Made by a program: the position numbers and the translations under genes. A stretch of 49,407 nt of DNA from Robertmurraya massiliosenegalensis JC6 (lineage in GTDB: Bacteria; Bacillota; Bacilli; Bacillales; Cytobacillaceae): positions 31,887 through 81,293 of the forward strand of contig NZ_HE978521.1 of assembly GCF_000311725.1 (NCBI RefSeq), given 5' to 3'. Shown here one piece after another: positions 34,948-43,646 of the stretch (its first letter is position 1; every line of letters begins with the position of its first letter). The notes under the pieces were generated by a model. It made no database searches. It had not been told where the DNA came from and saw nothing but the letters and a program-made list of their open reading frames with translations.

Positions 34948-36808
34948 TAAAGAAATGGCAAATGAGCAAAAGATGGCTCCTGAGGATAATCAAATAAAAG
35001 GAAGCAAAGGCGCTCATCCAGGACCACCAGGTGGTGCAATGGGTGCTCCGGGAGCAAAACCCAAAAACGTAAAAAAGGCGATGAAACAGTTAATTGGCTA
35101 CTGTAGGAAGTATTTGGCCTTCATCATTATAGCTTTAGCACTTGGGATGGTAGGAGCAATCTTTAATATTGTCGGACCAGAGATCCTTAGTCAAATGACA
35201 GATTTAATCGGGGAAGGATTAATGGCAGAAATCGACCTTGATGCCATTATTCGCTTAGCGGTAATTCTGGCAATTTTGTATGGCTTAGGATTTATCTTTA
35301 ACTATGTTCAAGGATTCATCATGGCGACCATTACTCAAAGCGTAACGAAACGATTGAGAACGGATATTTCTACGAAAATCAATCGCTTGCCGTTAAAATA
35401 TTTCGATAAAACGAGTTATGGTGATATTCTGAGTCGTGTTACGAATGACATTGATTTAATTGCACAAACGATGAATCAAAGCTTAGGAATGTTGGTGACC
35501 TCTTTAACGATGTTCTTAGGTTCTCTCGTGATGATGTTCTATACGAACTGGATCATGGCTCTTTCGGCTGTGCTGTCAACAATCGTTGGTTTTGGATGCA
35601 TGTCTTTAATTATCTCTAAATCGCAACGTCATTTTATTCAACAGCAACAGGAACTAGGAAAGCTCAATGGGCATATTGAGGAGACGTATTCTGGCCATAC
35701 TATCGTCAAGGTATACAACGGTGAGAAAGCAGCGAAAAATACATTTCATGATATCAATACAAGATTGTATGATAGTGCCTGGAAATCACAGTTTATGTCC
35801 GGTCTCATGATGCCGCTGATGATGTTTGTCGGAAATTTCGGCTATGTTGTCGTTTGTATTGTCGGAGCGGTATTGGTTCACAACGGATCGATTTCATTTG
35901 GCGTCATCGTCGCTTTCATGATTTATATACGTCTCTTTACTCAACCTCTTTCTCAACTTGCGCAAGTAGCGACGAGCTTACAATCGACTGCTGCTGCAAG
36001 TGAGCGCGTATTTGAATTCATTGATGAGGAAGAACTAGATAACGAAAGCGATAAGATGGAAAAGCTAGAAACAGCGAAAGGGAATGTGGAATTTCGTCAT
36101 GTCCGTTTTGGGTATAGTGAGGATAAAATGGTCATTAATGACTTTTCCGCAATCGCTAAAGCAGGACAGAAGGTAGCGATTGTTGGTCCTACCGGAGCGG
36201 GTAAGACGACGCTTGTCAATTTACTGATGCGCTTTTATGAAATCAATGATGGGGAAATATTGATTGATGGTGTGCCGATTGACAAGCTGACGAGGGAGAA
36301 TATTCACAATCTGTTTTGTATGGTTTTGCAAGATACATGGCTATTTGAAGGGACGATTCGTGAAAATATTAAATACTCAAAAGAATATGTAACCGATGAA
36401 AAAGTAGAAGAAGCTTGTAAGGCAGTGGGGCTCCATCATTTCATTAAAACGCTGCCTCTGGGCTATGACACAATTTTAGATGATAAAGCGAATTTGTCAT
36501 CTGGTCAAAAACAGCTCATTACGATTGCTCGTGCAATGGTTGAAAATGCACCATTACTTATTCTAGATGAGGCGACAAGCTCTGTAGATACACGAACAGA
36601 GGTATTGATTCAAGAAGCGATGGATAAGTTGACTGTCGGTAAAACATCTTTCGTCATTGCTCACAGGCTCTCTACCATAAAAAATGCAGATCTAATCCTT
36701 GTGATGAAGGATGGAGATATTATCGAAAGTGGCAATCACGAAGAACTACTCGAAAAAAATGGCTTCTATTCAGAGCTTTACAATAGCCAATTTGAACAAG
36801 TTTCATAA
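34940..36808 (+). CDS. Heterodimeric ABC exporter half, catalytic subunit
   Basis: The 622-aa protein starts with a Gly/Pro-rich linker (HPGPPGGAMGAPGAKP, about residues 30-45). A six-helix transmembrane domain and an ATPase domain follow, with Walker A GPTGAGKTT, Walker B ILDEATSSVD with the catalytic Glu, and H-loop VIAHRLSTI. Its signature reads LSSGQKQ, the usual variant in this partner. It complements the degenerate subunit upstream. Its start lies inside the upstream gene: TTG at 34940 is 9 nt after AAGGAGG, though TTG 34934 or ATG 34955 are possible. Confidence 0.9.
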   Translation: MANKEMANEQKMAPEDNQIKGSKGAHPGPPGGAMGAPGAKPKNVKKAMKQLIGYCRKYLAFIIIALALGMVGAIFNIVGPEILSQMTDLIGEGLMAEIDLDAIIRLAVILAILYGLGFIFNYVQGFIMATITQSVTKRLRTDISTKINRLPLKYFDKTSYGDILSRVTNDIDLIAQTMNQSLGMLVTSLTMFLGSLVMMFYTNWIMALSAVLSTIVGFGCMSLIISKSQRHFIQQQQELGKLNGHIEETYSGHTIVKVYNGEKAAKNTFHDINTRLYDSAWKSQFMSGLMMPLMMFVGNFGYVVVCIVGAVLVHNGSISFGVIVAFMIYIRLFTQPLSQLAQVATSLQSTAAASERVFEFIDEEELDNESDKMEKLETAKGNVEFRHVRFGYSEDKMVINDFSAIAKAGQKVAIVGPTGAGKTTLVNLLMRFYEINDGEILIDGVPIDKLTRENIHNLFCMVLQDTWLFEGTIRENIKYSKEYVTDEKVEEACKAVGLHHFIKTLPLGYDTILDDKANLSSGQKQLITIARAMVENAPLLILDEATSSVDTRTEVLIQEAMDKLTVGKTSFVIAHRLSTIKNADLILVMKDGDIIESGNHEELLEKNGFYSELYNSQFEQVS

Positions 36809-36820
36809 GATGTATAGAAA

Positions 36821-36857
36821 GGCTCTCATTCCACATGGATTGAGAGCCGTTTTTTCT
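36821..36857 (+). terminator. Terminator of the marR-ABC operon
   Basis: GGCTCTCA (36821-36828) pairs with TGAGAGCC (36841-36848) and is followed by GTTTTTTCTTT. It lies 12 nt after the exporter stop codon. Confidence 0.85.
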
Positions 36858-36932
36858 TTATTGACTCTCTTGCATAAAGATGCTGTGCAAAAGAAATGCT
36901 AAAAGAAAAAAAGTTTTCCAATAGGTGAAAGT

Positions 36933-37340
36933 ATGGACAATCATAGTAATGATAATTCAGCAAGAAGATACATAGCCCATGTTAGCATTCTAGGTACGAC
37001 GCAAATTCATCTTCGTAATCCCTATATTATCGCTTGGTGGAGCGCTGCTTTCCCAGGGTTTGGGCATCTTCTATTATCGAAGTATCTTCGCGGTTTCGTG
37101 TTGTTTATGTGGGAAGTCGTCGTCAATATTAAATGCAATCTCAATTTTGCCATGATCTATTCTTTCCAAGGTGATATTGAAAAGGCGAAAGATATTTTGG
37201 ATACAAGGTGGTTATTAATCTATATACCGGTTTATATTTTTGGAATTTGGGATAGTTATCGAACAACCGTTGATATGAACAAAGTATATATTTTGGCAGA
37301 GCATGAGGAACACAGATTCAATTCATTTAGTATTGGCTAG
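36933..37340 (+). CDS. Small membrane protein, paralogue A
   Basis: The 135-aa protein has about three hydrophobic segments (AWWSAAFPGFGHLLL, GFVLFMWEVVV, WLLIYIPVYIFGIWD). The PGFGHLLL-type turn resembles TM2-like small membrane proteins. It shares GDIEKA, WLL and the D/SY..T motif with the next gene, so the two are paralogues. AGGTGAAAG precedes the ATG. The function is unknown. Confidence 0.8.
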   Translation: MDNHSNDNSARRYIAHVSILGTTQIHLRNPYIIAWWSAAFPGFGHLLLSKYLRGFVLFMWEVVVNIKCNLNFAMIYSFQGDIEKAKDILDTRWLLIYIPVYIFGIWDSYRTTVDMNKVYILAEHEEHRFNSFSIG

Positions 37341-37355
37341 CTTGAAATTAATTAT

Positions 37356-37721
37356 TTGGATAAAAGAAATCCAGTCATGGCGATCATATGGTCTCTTTTT
37401 ATCCCAGGACTTGGACAGTTGTACCTACATAGAATTGTAACAGCCTTTTTTGTGATCATTTGGGTGGTAGTCTTTTTTTATCAATCTCGAGGTTTAGAGG
37501 CAATCTCTTTATTGTTTTTAGGAGATATTGAAAAAGCTACTTCACTTATAAACCCTGAGTGGCTCTTATTTTTCCCCTCACTATACGGTTTTTCAGTCTA
37601 TGACTCCTACATCAATACGGTTGAGAATAACAAATTATTTGATAAAGAACAGCGAGCTTTTTTCAAGAAGAACTATCAATCTCCGTTCTTTAAAGTATTA
37701 AAAGGGCAAAAGGTGAATTAG
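37356..37721 (+). CDS. Small membrane protein, paralogue B
   Basis: The product of up to 121 aa has PGLGQLYLHR followed by hydrophobic segments, and repeats the GDIEKA-x-WLLFFPSLYGFSVYDSY layout of the upstream gene. The start is unclear: TTG at 37356 or ATG at 37377, both with weak ribosome binding sites. The frame is the same as that of the upstream gene, whose TAG (37338-37340) is the only stop between them, so coupling or readthrough is possible. The function is unknown. Confidence 0.75.
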   Translation: MDKRNPVMAIIWSLFIPGLGQLYLHRIVTAFFVIIWVVVFFYQSRGLEAISLLFLGDIEKATSLINPEWLLFFPSLYGFSVYDSYINTVENNKLFDKEQRAFFKKNYQSPFFKVLKGQKVN

Positions 37722-37724
37722 AGC

Positions 37725-38183
37725 ATGCAACTATTTTCCACATTTGAACATACGGCCTATATCGAGATGGCGATTTCTACATTGGAGAAAAAAGGAATTA
37801 AGAAAGAACATATATTTGTCGTCCCTCTCGATAACCGAAGTGAGGAGCATAAGTTATTTGATAACATAAAACGCTCTGACGGAACTTCTTTAATTGATAT
37901 TGGGGCCGCATTATCAACAGCGTTTGCAGTTATTGGAGCAAGTATCGGGTTTAAACTTGCGTGGGGACCGATTTATTGGGGCTTAATTGGCGCTACAGTA
38001 GGTTTTGTACTTGGAGTTGTGATTCGTCTTTTCACTGAAGTCGTTTTAAAAAAGAAAAGAAGACTTATGAAGGGATATCACTCTGAAATCATTGTTATTG
38101 TTGATTGTGAGGAGGAAAAAGCAGAGACTGTCGAAAATATTCTTTTTAAGCACTATGCCTTAGGGGTCGCAAAAGTGAAATGA
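37725..38183 (+). CDS. Uncharacterised membrane protein with glycine-rich hydrophobic hairpin
   Basis: The 152-aa protein has a soluble start (FSTFEHTAYIEMAISTLEKKGI), a central pair of glycine-rich hydrophobic segments (about residues 60-110: GASIGFKLAWGPIYWGLIGATVGFVLGVV) and a soluble C-terminus (HSEIIVIVDCEEEKAETVENIL). Such proteins recur in Bacillaceae without a known role. It starts 3 nt after the preceding stop with AAAGGTGA upstream, so it is probably co-transcribed with the two paralogues. Confidence 0.78.
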   Translation: MQLFSTFEHTAYIEMAISTLEKKGIKKEHIFVVPLDNRSEEHKLFDNIKRSDGTSLIDIGAALSTAFAVIGASIGFKLAWGPIYWGLIGATVGFVLGVVIRLFTEVVLKKKRRLMKGYHSEIIVIVDCEEEKAETVENILFKHYALGVAKVK

Positions 38184-38261
38184 GTGAATGCTCCCCCTAG
38201 TTAAGAACGGAAATATTTAAGCGAAGTTGCGTAAAAAATTCGAAAGTTGAGATACACTACT

Positions 38262-38284
38262 TTTGTCTTAAAGTATGCGACAAA
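38262..38284 (+). promoter_or_regulatory. Inverted repeat upstream of the mtlA promoter, possible MtlR site
   Basis: TTTGTC (38262-38267) and GACAAA (38279-38284) are an exact inverted repeat with an 11-nt spacer, ending 8 nt before the -35 hexamer. This is a fitting place for an activator such as MtlR. The assignment is inference. Confidence 0.45.
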
Positions 38285-38292
38285 GCTGTATT

Positions 38293-38320
38293 TTGACTTT
38301 GTTGATAACGCTATCATACT
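38293..38320 (+). promoter_or_regulatory. mtlA promoter with embedded cre (CcpA) site
   Basis: TTGACT (38293-38298) and CATACT (38315-38320), 16 nt apart, form the likely promoter. Between them TGATAACGCTATCA (38303-38316) matches the cre consensus TGWNANCGNTNWCA at every fixed position and is palindromic. CcpA binding there would block RNA polymerase, giving repression by preferred carbon sources. Confidence 0.75.
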
Positions 38321-38362
38321 AAGATAGGATAAGGAAGAACGAACTATAAAGGGGAGATTAAA

Positions 38363-40273
38363 ATGTCTCAGTCTAATATTAAAGTGGCTGTTCAGAAGTT
38401 CGGTAATTTCCTTAGTTCTATGGTAATGCCGAACATCTCAGCGTTTATCGCATGGGGTTTAATTACAGCTTTATTTATACCTACTGGCTTCTGGCCAAAT
38501 GAAGAACTTGCTAAAATGGTTGACCCAATGGTGACCTACTTGCTCCCAGTATTAATTGGATATACAGGTGGTAAGTTAGTTTACGATCAACGGGGAGCCG
38601 TTGTTGGTGCGATCGCGACAATGGGGGTTATTGCGGGTGCGGGCATCCCGATGTTCCTTGGAGCGATGATTATTGGTCCACTTGGTGGATGGGTGATTAA
38701 GAAATTTGACCAGATGATCGAAGGGAAAATTCGTGCTGGTTTTGAAATGCTAGTCAACAACTTCTCTGCGGGTATTCTAGGGGCGATCCTTGCAATTCTT
38801 TCCTTCCTAGGTGTTGGCCCGGTCATTTCAACATTTACAGATGCACTTGTTGCAGGGGTTGACTGGTTGGTAGGTACAGGTTTATTACCGTTAACAAGTA
38901 TCTTAATCGAACCAGCGAAAGTTTTATTCTTAAACAATGCCATTAACCATGGTGTCCTTTCTCCAATTGCCATTGAACAGGCAAAAGAAACGGGACAATC
39001 ACTTCTATTCTTATTAGAAGCAAACCCAGGACCTGGTATTGGTGTTCTACTTGCTTATATGTTCTTTGGGAAAGGAGCTGCGAAAAAGTCGGCTCCAGGT
39101 GCAGGAATCATTCACTTCTTTGGTGGAATTCATGAAATTTACTTCCCATACATCTTAATGCGTCCACTGTTAATTGTTGCGGTTATCCTCGGTGGAATGA
39201 GTGGCGTGTTTACATTAGTATTATTAGGCGGTGGTTTATTCGCTCCATCTTCACCAGGAAGTATCATTGCCATTACAGCAGTTACACCACACCATGCAAG
39301 TGCCTATTTAGCTAACTTTGCAGGTGTTATCGTTGCGGCAGCTGTATCATTTCTTGCTTCATCGTTTATCTTGAAAACAGGAAAACAAGGTGAAGATGAT
39401 CTTGAAGCAGCGGCTCAAAAGATGCAAGAAATGAAGGGCAAGAAAAGCTCTGTTGCGAATGTGTTTGCAGGAGATCAAGGAGCAATGCCTGATAACGTGA
39501 CAAAAATCATTTTTGCGTGTGATGCAGGAATGGGTTCAAGCGCAATGGGAGCTTCTCTCCTTCGTAAAAAGGTGAAGGAAGCTGGCATGGATGTAGCTGT
39601 TACCAATACATCCATCAGCAATCTCCCGGCAGATGCTCAAATTATCATTACTCAAGAAGAGTTAACACCAAGAGCACGGAATAAAGTGCCTAATGCTTAC
39701 CATATTTCCGTCGATAACTTCTTATCTAGTCCTGAATATGATAAGTTAATAAGCAAGTTACAGTTTCCGGCAAATTCTGAACTACACGAAATTGTCGAGG
39801 AAGCAGAAGAAGCAGGAACGGTTAATGAATCACAAGAAGGACAAAGTGAAGACTTGCTTCTTCCGGAAAATGTTTTCTTGAATCAAACGTTTGCAAATAA
39901 AGATGAAGCGATTCGTTTTGCTGGAAGAGCATTAGTCAATGCAGGTTACGTAGAAGAAAGCTATGTAGAGGCAATGATTGAACGTGAACAAATGACTTCA
40001 ACCTATATGGGGAATGATGTGGCGATCCCGCATGGAACGGAAAGTGCGAAAAAAGCTGTGCTTAAATCTGGATTTACGGTAATCCAAGTACCAGAAGGTA
40101 TTGATTTTGATGGACAGAAGGTTCGTTTAATTTTCGGGATTGCTGGAAAAGATGGTACGCATCTAGAGATTCTTTCTGGAATTGCTGTCACATGCTCTGA
40201 TATGGAAAATATCGAAAAAATGGTTGAGGCTAAAACTGCTCAAGAGATCATCGATATTATCGGAAAGAAATAA
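38363..40273 (+). CDS. mtlA: PTS mannitol transporter EIICBA (fused)
   Basis: The 636-aa protein imports mannitol and phosphorylates it to mannitol-1-phosphate. The membrane EIIC domain (about 1-345) is followed by EIIB with the phospho-cysteine Cys386 (FACDAGMGSS), an acidic linker (about 470-492) and an EIIA domain with the phospho-histidine His557 (NDVAIPHGT). In B. subtilis EIIA is the separate protein MtlF; here it is fused, as in E. coli MtlA, and no mtlF is present in the cluster. AAAGGGGAG precedes the ATG. A CcpA site lies in the promoter. Confidence 0.95.
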   Translation: MSQSNIKVAVQKFGNFLSSMVMPNISAFIAWGLITALFIPTGFWPNEELAKMVDPMVTYLLPVLIGYTGGKLVYDQRGAVVGAIATMGVIAGAGIPMFLGAMIIGPLGGWVIKKFDQMIEGKIRAGFEMLVNNFSAGILGAILAILSFLGVGPVISTFTDALVAGVDWLVGTGLLPLTSILIEPAKVLFLNNAINHGVLSPIAIEQAKETGQSLLFLLEANPGPGIGVLLAYMFFGKGAAKKSAPGAGIIHFFGGIHEIYFPYILMRPLLIVAVILGGMSGVFTLVLLGGGLFAPSSPGSIIAITAVTPHHASAYLANFAGVIVAAAVSFLASSFILKTGKQGEDDLEAAAQKMQEMKGKKSSVANVFAGDQGAMPDNVTKIIFACDAGMGSSAMGASLLRKKVKEAGMDVAVTNTSISNLPADAQIIITQEELTPRARNKVPNAYHISVDNFLSSPEYDKLISKLQFPANSELHEIVEEAEEAGTVNESQEGQSEDLLLPENVFLNQTFANKDEAIRFAGRALVNAGYVEESYVEAMIEREQMTSTYMGNDVAIPHGTESAKKAVLKSGFTVIQVPEGIDFDGQKVRLIFGIAGKDGTHLEILSGIAVTCSDMENIEKMVEAKTAQEIIDIIGKK

Positions 40274-40290
40274 ATTAGACTTTAGGAATA

Positions 40291-40314
40291 GAAAAGCGTA
40301 GTTTTGCGCTTTTC
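40291..40314 (+). terminator. Hairpin between mtlA and mtlR
   Basis: GAAAAGCG (40291-40298) and CGCTTTTC (40307-40314) form an 8-bp stem with a TAGTTTTG loop. The T-run lies mostly inside the stem, so it may be only a partial terminator that lowers mtlR-mtlD expression relative to mtlA. Confidence 0.5.
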
Positions 40315-40358
40315 TATTCATTGTTTATAGCTATTTTATCAGGAATGAGTTGATAACT

Positions 40359-42449
40359 ATGCACATTACCTCGAGAGAAAAAGCGATTATTGAACTGATT
40401 ATTAAAACGTCAGGGAAACATACTGCTTTATCGATTTCAACCTCTCTTCATGTAAGTGCTAGGACGATTCAACGAGATTTGAAAGCAGTGGATAAGATCT
40501 TAGAATATTTTGATCTGAAACTGTCGCGCAACAAGAACGAAGGACTAGTAATTGAGGGGAAAAATGAACAGATCTTTCGCCTTGTTCAGCATTTAACTTC
40601 CCATGATCCCATTGATGAAACACCACAGGAGCGGAAATTACGTCTCCTACTGGCGATTTTGAATGAGGATATGTATAAAACGCAGGTGTTAGCCAATTAT
40701 CTTGGCGTGAGCACGGCTACGTTGGCGGTCTATTTGGATGAACTAACAGCGTGGTTTAGCCATTTTCAGCTTAAACTTACGAGAAAAAGAGGAGTGGGCG
40801 TTGAATTATATGGGAGTGAAGCCAATAAACGTAGGGCACTGGCCTATTTTTTTATTCAAAATTTCCACGATGAATTAATCGAAAAGTTGTTTTTGTTAGA
40901 GCAAGACGCACTTCATGAGGATAAAGTACTTCATTATTTTATTCCGGAGCATTTGCAGGAAGTGAACACGCTTGTGACAGCGGCTTTTCATCATGAACCT
41001 GAACGCCTCGCAGACAGTGGGTTTTTAGAAGTGATATTACATATTTATATCACGCTGCAACGAAGTGAAACGAATTTCCTTATGGATGAGGAAGTCAGTC
41101 TAACGGAGAGCGAGGTTGCAGTAGAGTATGAATTGATGGAGCAAATTGTGCGGCAGCTTGAGAAAACATTTGATGTTGAGGTTTCACAGGAAGATGTTTT
41201 TTATTTAGCCCTCATTCTCAAGGGTTCAAAGCTTCGTGCTTCAGATGCTGTACCGAATGACAGTATTATTTTTGCCCAGAAGATCAAAAATGTGATTCAA
41301 GCGGTATCTGATCAATTACATGTCGATTTAACGCAAGATTTTTCTTTGTTCCAAGGGTTGCTCGCCCATATGGGTCCATCCCTGTTTCGAATAAAGCAAA
41401 AAATGGAGACATTTAATCCATTAAAAGAGGAAATCAAACAGAAATATCCGGTCCTATTTTTAGCTGTAAAAAATGGAGTAGAACGAGAATTTCAAGAAAT
41501 TGATGATTTCCCAGACGATGAAATTGCGTTCATGGTCTTGCATTTTGGTTCTTCCCTCGTGATGCGTGAAGAAAATTTATTGATTAAAGCATTGGTGATC
41601 TGTCCAACGGGAATCGGTACTTCGAAAATGCTGGCGAGCCGAATAAAAAAAGAAATCAGTGAAATCAATGCGATTGAAATTAAGTCAATAAAGGATATAA
41701 CGGGACAAGTCGATTTAAAAGAGTATGACATGATTATCTCGACTGTGCGCTTGCCGTTTATGAATGTGGAATATACATTGGTAAATCCCCTTTTGACGGA
41801 AGAGAATATTGTTACGATAAAGACCTTTTTACAGAATCATATTGAAACGATGACGCAGGGTAAAGAGTATGTAACAGGAGAACCCTTTTCAAAAAGAAAC
41901 GAGCACCATGTAGAATTGGATGATATGTTGCAGGATTTAAAGGATGTTCATCAAAGCATTGAGTCGCTTATGAATCATTTTCGATTTTATCGAATGGAAC
42001 AATGGGCGAGTCAAGAGGAGATTCTCGCAGTAATGCTTCGAAAGGCAGAAGAGGAGATGCTGCTTGAGAACTCGGTGGATGTTTTGACAGCTTTAAGAGA
42101 GCGAGGGGCGCTGGGTGGACTGGGGATTCCAGAGACGAATATTGCTCTTTTTCACACGCGCAATAAGAATGTGCATCAGCTTATTTTTCAGATTACCCAT
42201 CTCCCAAATCCATGTCTAGTCAAAGGAATGGATGGTCAAGATGTGTTAATGAAGAATTTGTTGCTCATGCTTGCACCGGAAGAATTGAGTATGAGGGAAC
42301 AGGAGATATTAAGTTTGATCAGTACGAGTATTATCGAAACAGATGAGGCCCTCCTTATTTTTTCGTCAGCGAACGAAGAATTAATCTATAACAAACTGAA
42401 ATCGATCTTTGTAAAATATATCGATACCAATTTTAAAATTTTGAAATAA
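40359..42449 (+). CDS. mtlR: Mannitol operon transcriptional activator MtlR
   Basis: The 696-aa modular regulator has an N-terminal helix-turn-helix (HTALSISTSLHVSARTIQRDLKAV), two PRD domains, an EIIB-Gat-like domain with its cysteine (ALVICPTGIGTSKML) and a C-terminal EIIA-Mtl-like domain with its histidine (IALFHTRNKNVHQL). Phosphorylation of these sites by the PTS tunes activity in Bacillus and Geobacillus MtlR. I prefer the ATG at 40359 because it aligns with family starts; a TTG at 40350 lies nearer to AGGA. It is placed between mtlA and mtlD. Confidence 0.93.
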   Translation: MHITSREKAIIELIIKTSGKHTALSISTSLHVSARTIQRDLKAVDKILEYFDLKLSRNKNEGLVIEGKNEQIFRLVQHLTSHDPIDETPQERKLRLLLAILNEDMYKTQVLANYLGVSTATLAVYLDELTAWFSHFQLKLTRKRGVGVELYGSEANKRRALAYFFIQNFHDELIEKLFLLEQDALHEDKVLHYFIPEHLQEVNTLVTAAFHHEPERLADSGFLEVILHIYITLQRSETNFLMDEEVSLTESEVAVEYELMEQIVRQLEKTFDVEVSQEDVFYLALILKGSKLRASDAVPNDSIIFAQKIKNVIQAVSDQLHVDLTQDFSLFQGLLAHMGPSLFRIKQKMETFNPLKEEIKQKYPVLFLAVKNGVEREFQEIDDFPDDEIAFMVLHFGSSLVMREENLLIKALVICPTGIGTSKMLASRIKKEISEINAIEIKSIKDITGQVDLKEYDMIISTVRLPFMNVEYTLVNPLLTEENIVTIKTFLQNHIETMTQGKEYVTGEPFSKRNEHHVELDDMLQDLKDVHQSIESLMNHFRFYRMEQWASQEEILAVMLRKAEEEMLLENSVDVLTALRERGALGGLGIPETNIALFHTRNKNVHQLIFQITHLPNPCLVKGMDGQDVLMKNLLLMLAPEELSMREQEILSLISTSIIETDEALLIFSSANEELIYNKLKSIFVKYIDTNFKILK

Positions 42450-42462
42450 AGGAATGATTCCG

Positions 42463-43605
42463 ATGAAACAAGCTGTACATTTTGGAGCAGGTAATATTGG
42501 GAGAGGGTTTATTGGAGCGTTGTTTTCCCAATCAGGATATCAAGTAGTATTTGTTGATATTGCAGACCCAATAATCGATCAATTAAATGAGAAAAAAGAG
42601 TATCGAGTGATGCTCGCAACAGATGCGAAAGAGTCGGTAAAAATCGAAAACGTCTCAGGATTGAATAACTTGAAGCAGGAAAATGAAGTGATCGAAGCGA
42701 TTACGAATGCGGAGTATTTAACAACTGCGATCGGGCCTAATATTCTTCCGAGAATTGCACCGTTAATTGCGAAGGGGCTAGCTGCTAGAGTCGAGAAAAA
42801 TCATGAAAAGCTTTATGTTATTGCTTGTGAAAATCAGATCTCGGCAACGGATTTATTAAAAGGGTACATAATGGAACATCTTGATGAAGCGACGAAAGAG
42901 AAAGTCTTAGCCCAAGTTTCATTCATGAATTCAGCTGTTGACCGCATCGTACCGATTCAAAACAATGAAGGTTCGCTGGATGTTCTTGTTGAGCCATACT
43001 ATGAATGGGTTGTGGAATCAAGCGAAGAAATTCCTCATATTGAAGGAATGACAATCGTTCCTGAACTTGCACCATTCATTGAAAGAAAACTGTTCACGGT
43101 AAATACTGGACATGCGGTAATTGCTTACTTCGGCTATCTTGCCGGCAAAGAAACGATTGATCAAACGTTAGCGGATGAAGCGATTTATAAGCAAGTAAAG
43201 GCGACTCTTGGTGAGACAGGTGCTTATTTGATCCATGAATATCAATTGGATGAAGCGGATCATCAGAAATATATCGATAAAATTATCGGACGCTTCGAAA
43301 ATGCACATTTGAATGATGGTGTTACAAGAGTAGGACGTTCTCCACTTCGAAAGCTTGGTCATGAGGACCGATTAGTCCGACCTGCTCTACAAGCTCAAAA
43401 AGCTGGCCTTTCTTACACGAACTTAGCGAAGGCGATTGCCGCTGCGTTAATGTTTGACTTTAGTGGGGATGAAGATGCGGTTAAATTACAGTCGATGATT
43501 CAAGAACATGGAGTCGAGTACGTACTACAGGAAGTTTCTGGCTTAGAACCAACAAACGAACTGACAAAGGAAATTGTTAATCAATATGGTGTATTGAAAA
43601 AATAA
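42463..43605 (+). CDS. mtlD: Mannitol-1-phosphate 5-dehydrogenase
   Basis: The 380-aa enzyme oxidises mannitol-1-phosphate to fructose-6-phosphate with NAD. The N-terminal dinucleotide-binding motif HFGAGNIGRGFIG and the catalytic-domain segment FTVNTGHAVIAYFGYLAG are typical. I chose the ATG at 42463, 9 nt after AAAGGA; the ATG at 42454 adds MIP and lies too close to that site. It starts 13 nt after mtlR and completes mannitol catabolism. Confidence 0.95.
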   Translation: MKQAVHFGAGNIGRGFIGALFSQSGYQVVFVDIADPIIDQLNEKKEYRVMLATDAKESVKIENVSGLNNLKQENEVIEAITNAEYLTTAIGPNILPRIAPLIAKGLAARVEKNHEKLYVIACENQISATDLLKGYIMEHLDEATKEKVLAQVSFMNSAVDRIVPIQNNEGSLDVLVEPYYEWVVESSEEIPHIEGMTIVPELAPFIERKLFTVNTGHAVIAYFGYLAGKETIDQTLADEAIYKQVKATLGETGAYLIHEYQLDEADHQKYIDKIIGRFENAHLNDGVTRVGRSPLRKLGHEDRLVRPALQAQKAGLSYTNLAKAIAAALMFDFSGDEDAVKLQSMIQEHGVEYVLQEVSGLEPTNELTKEIVNQYGVLKK

Positions 43606-43613
43606 ATGCCTTT

Positions 43614-43646
43614 AGCTGTCGAGAAATTTCTCGATGGCTTTTTTTA
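43614..43646 (+). terminator. Terminator of the mtl operon
   Basis: TCGAGAAATTTCTCGA is self-complementary within the longer stem AGC(TG)...(TG)GCT (43614-43639), followed by TTTTTTT. It lies 8 nt after the mtlD stop. Confidence 0.88.

Noticed and set aside
38587-38973. A 128-aa minus-strand open frame inside mtlA
   Set aside because: It is entirely antisense to the EIIC domain and is made of the low-complexity residues expected from its complement. No start signal is visible.
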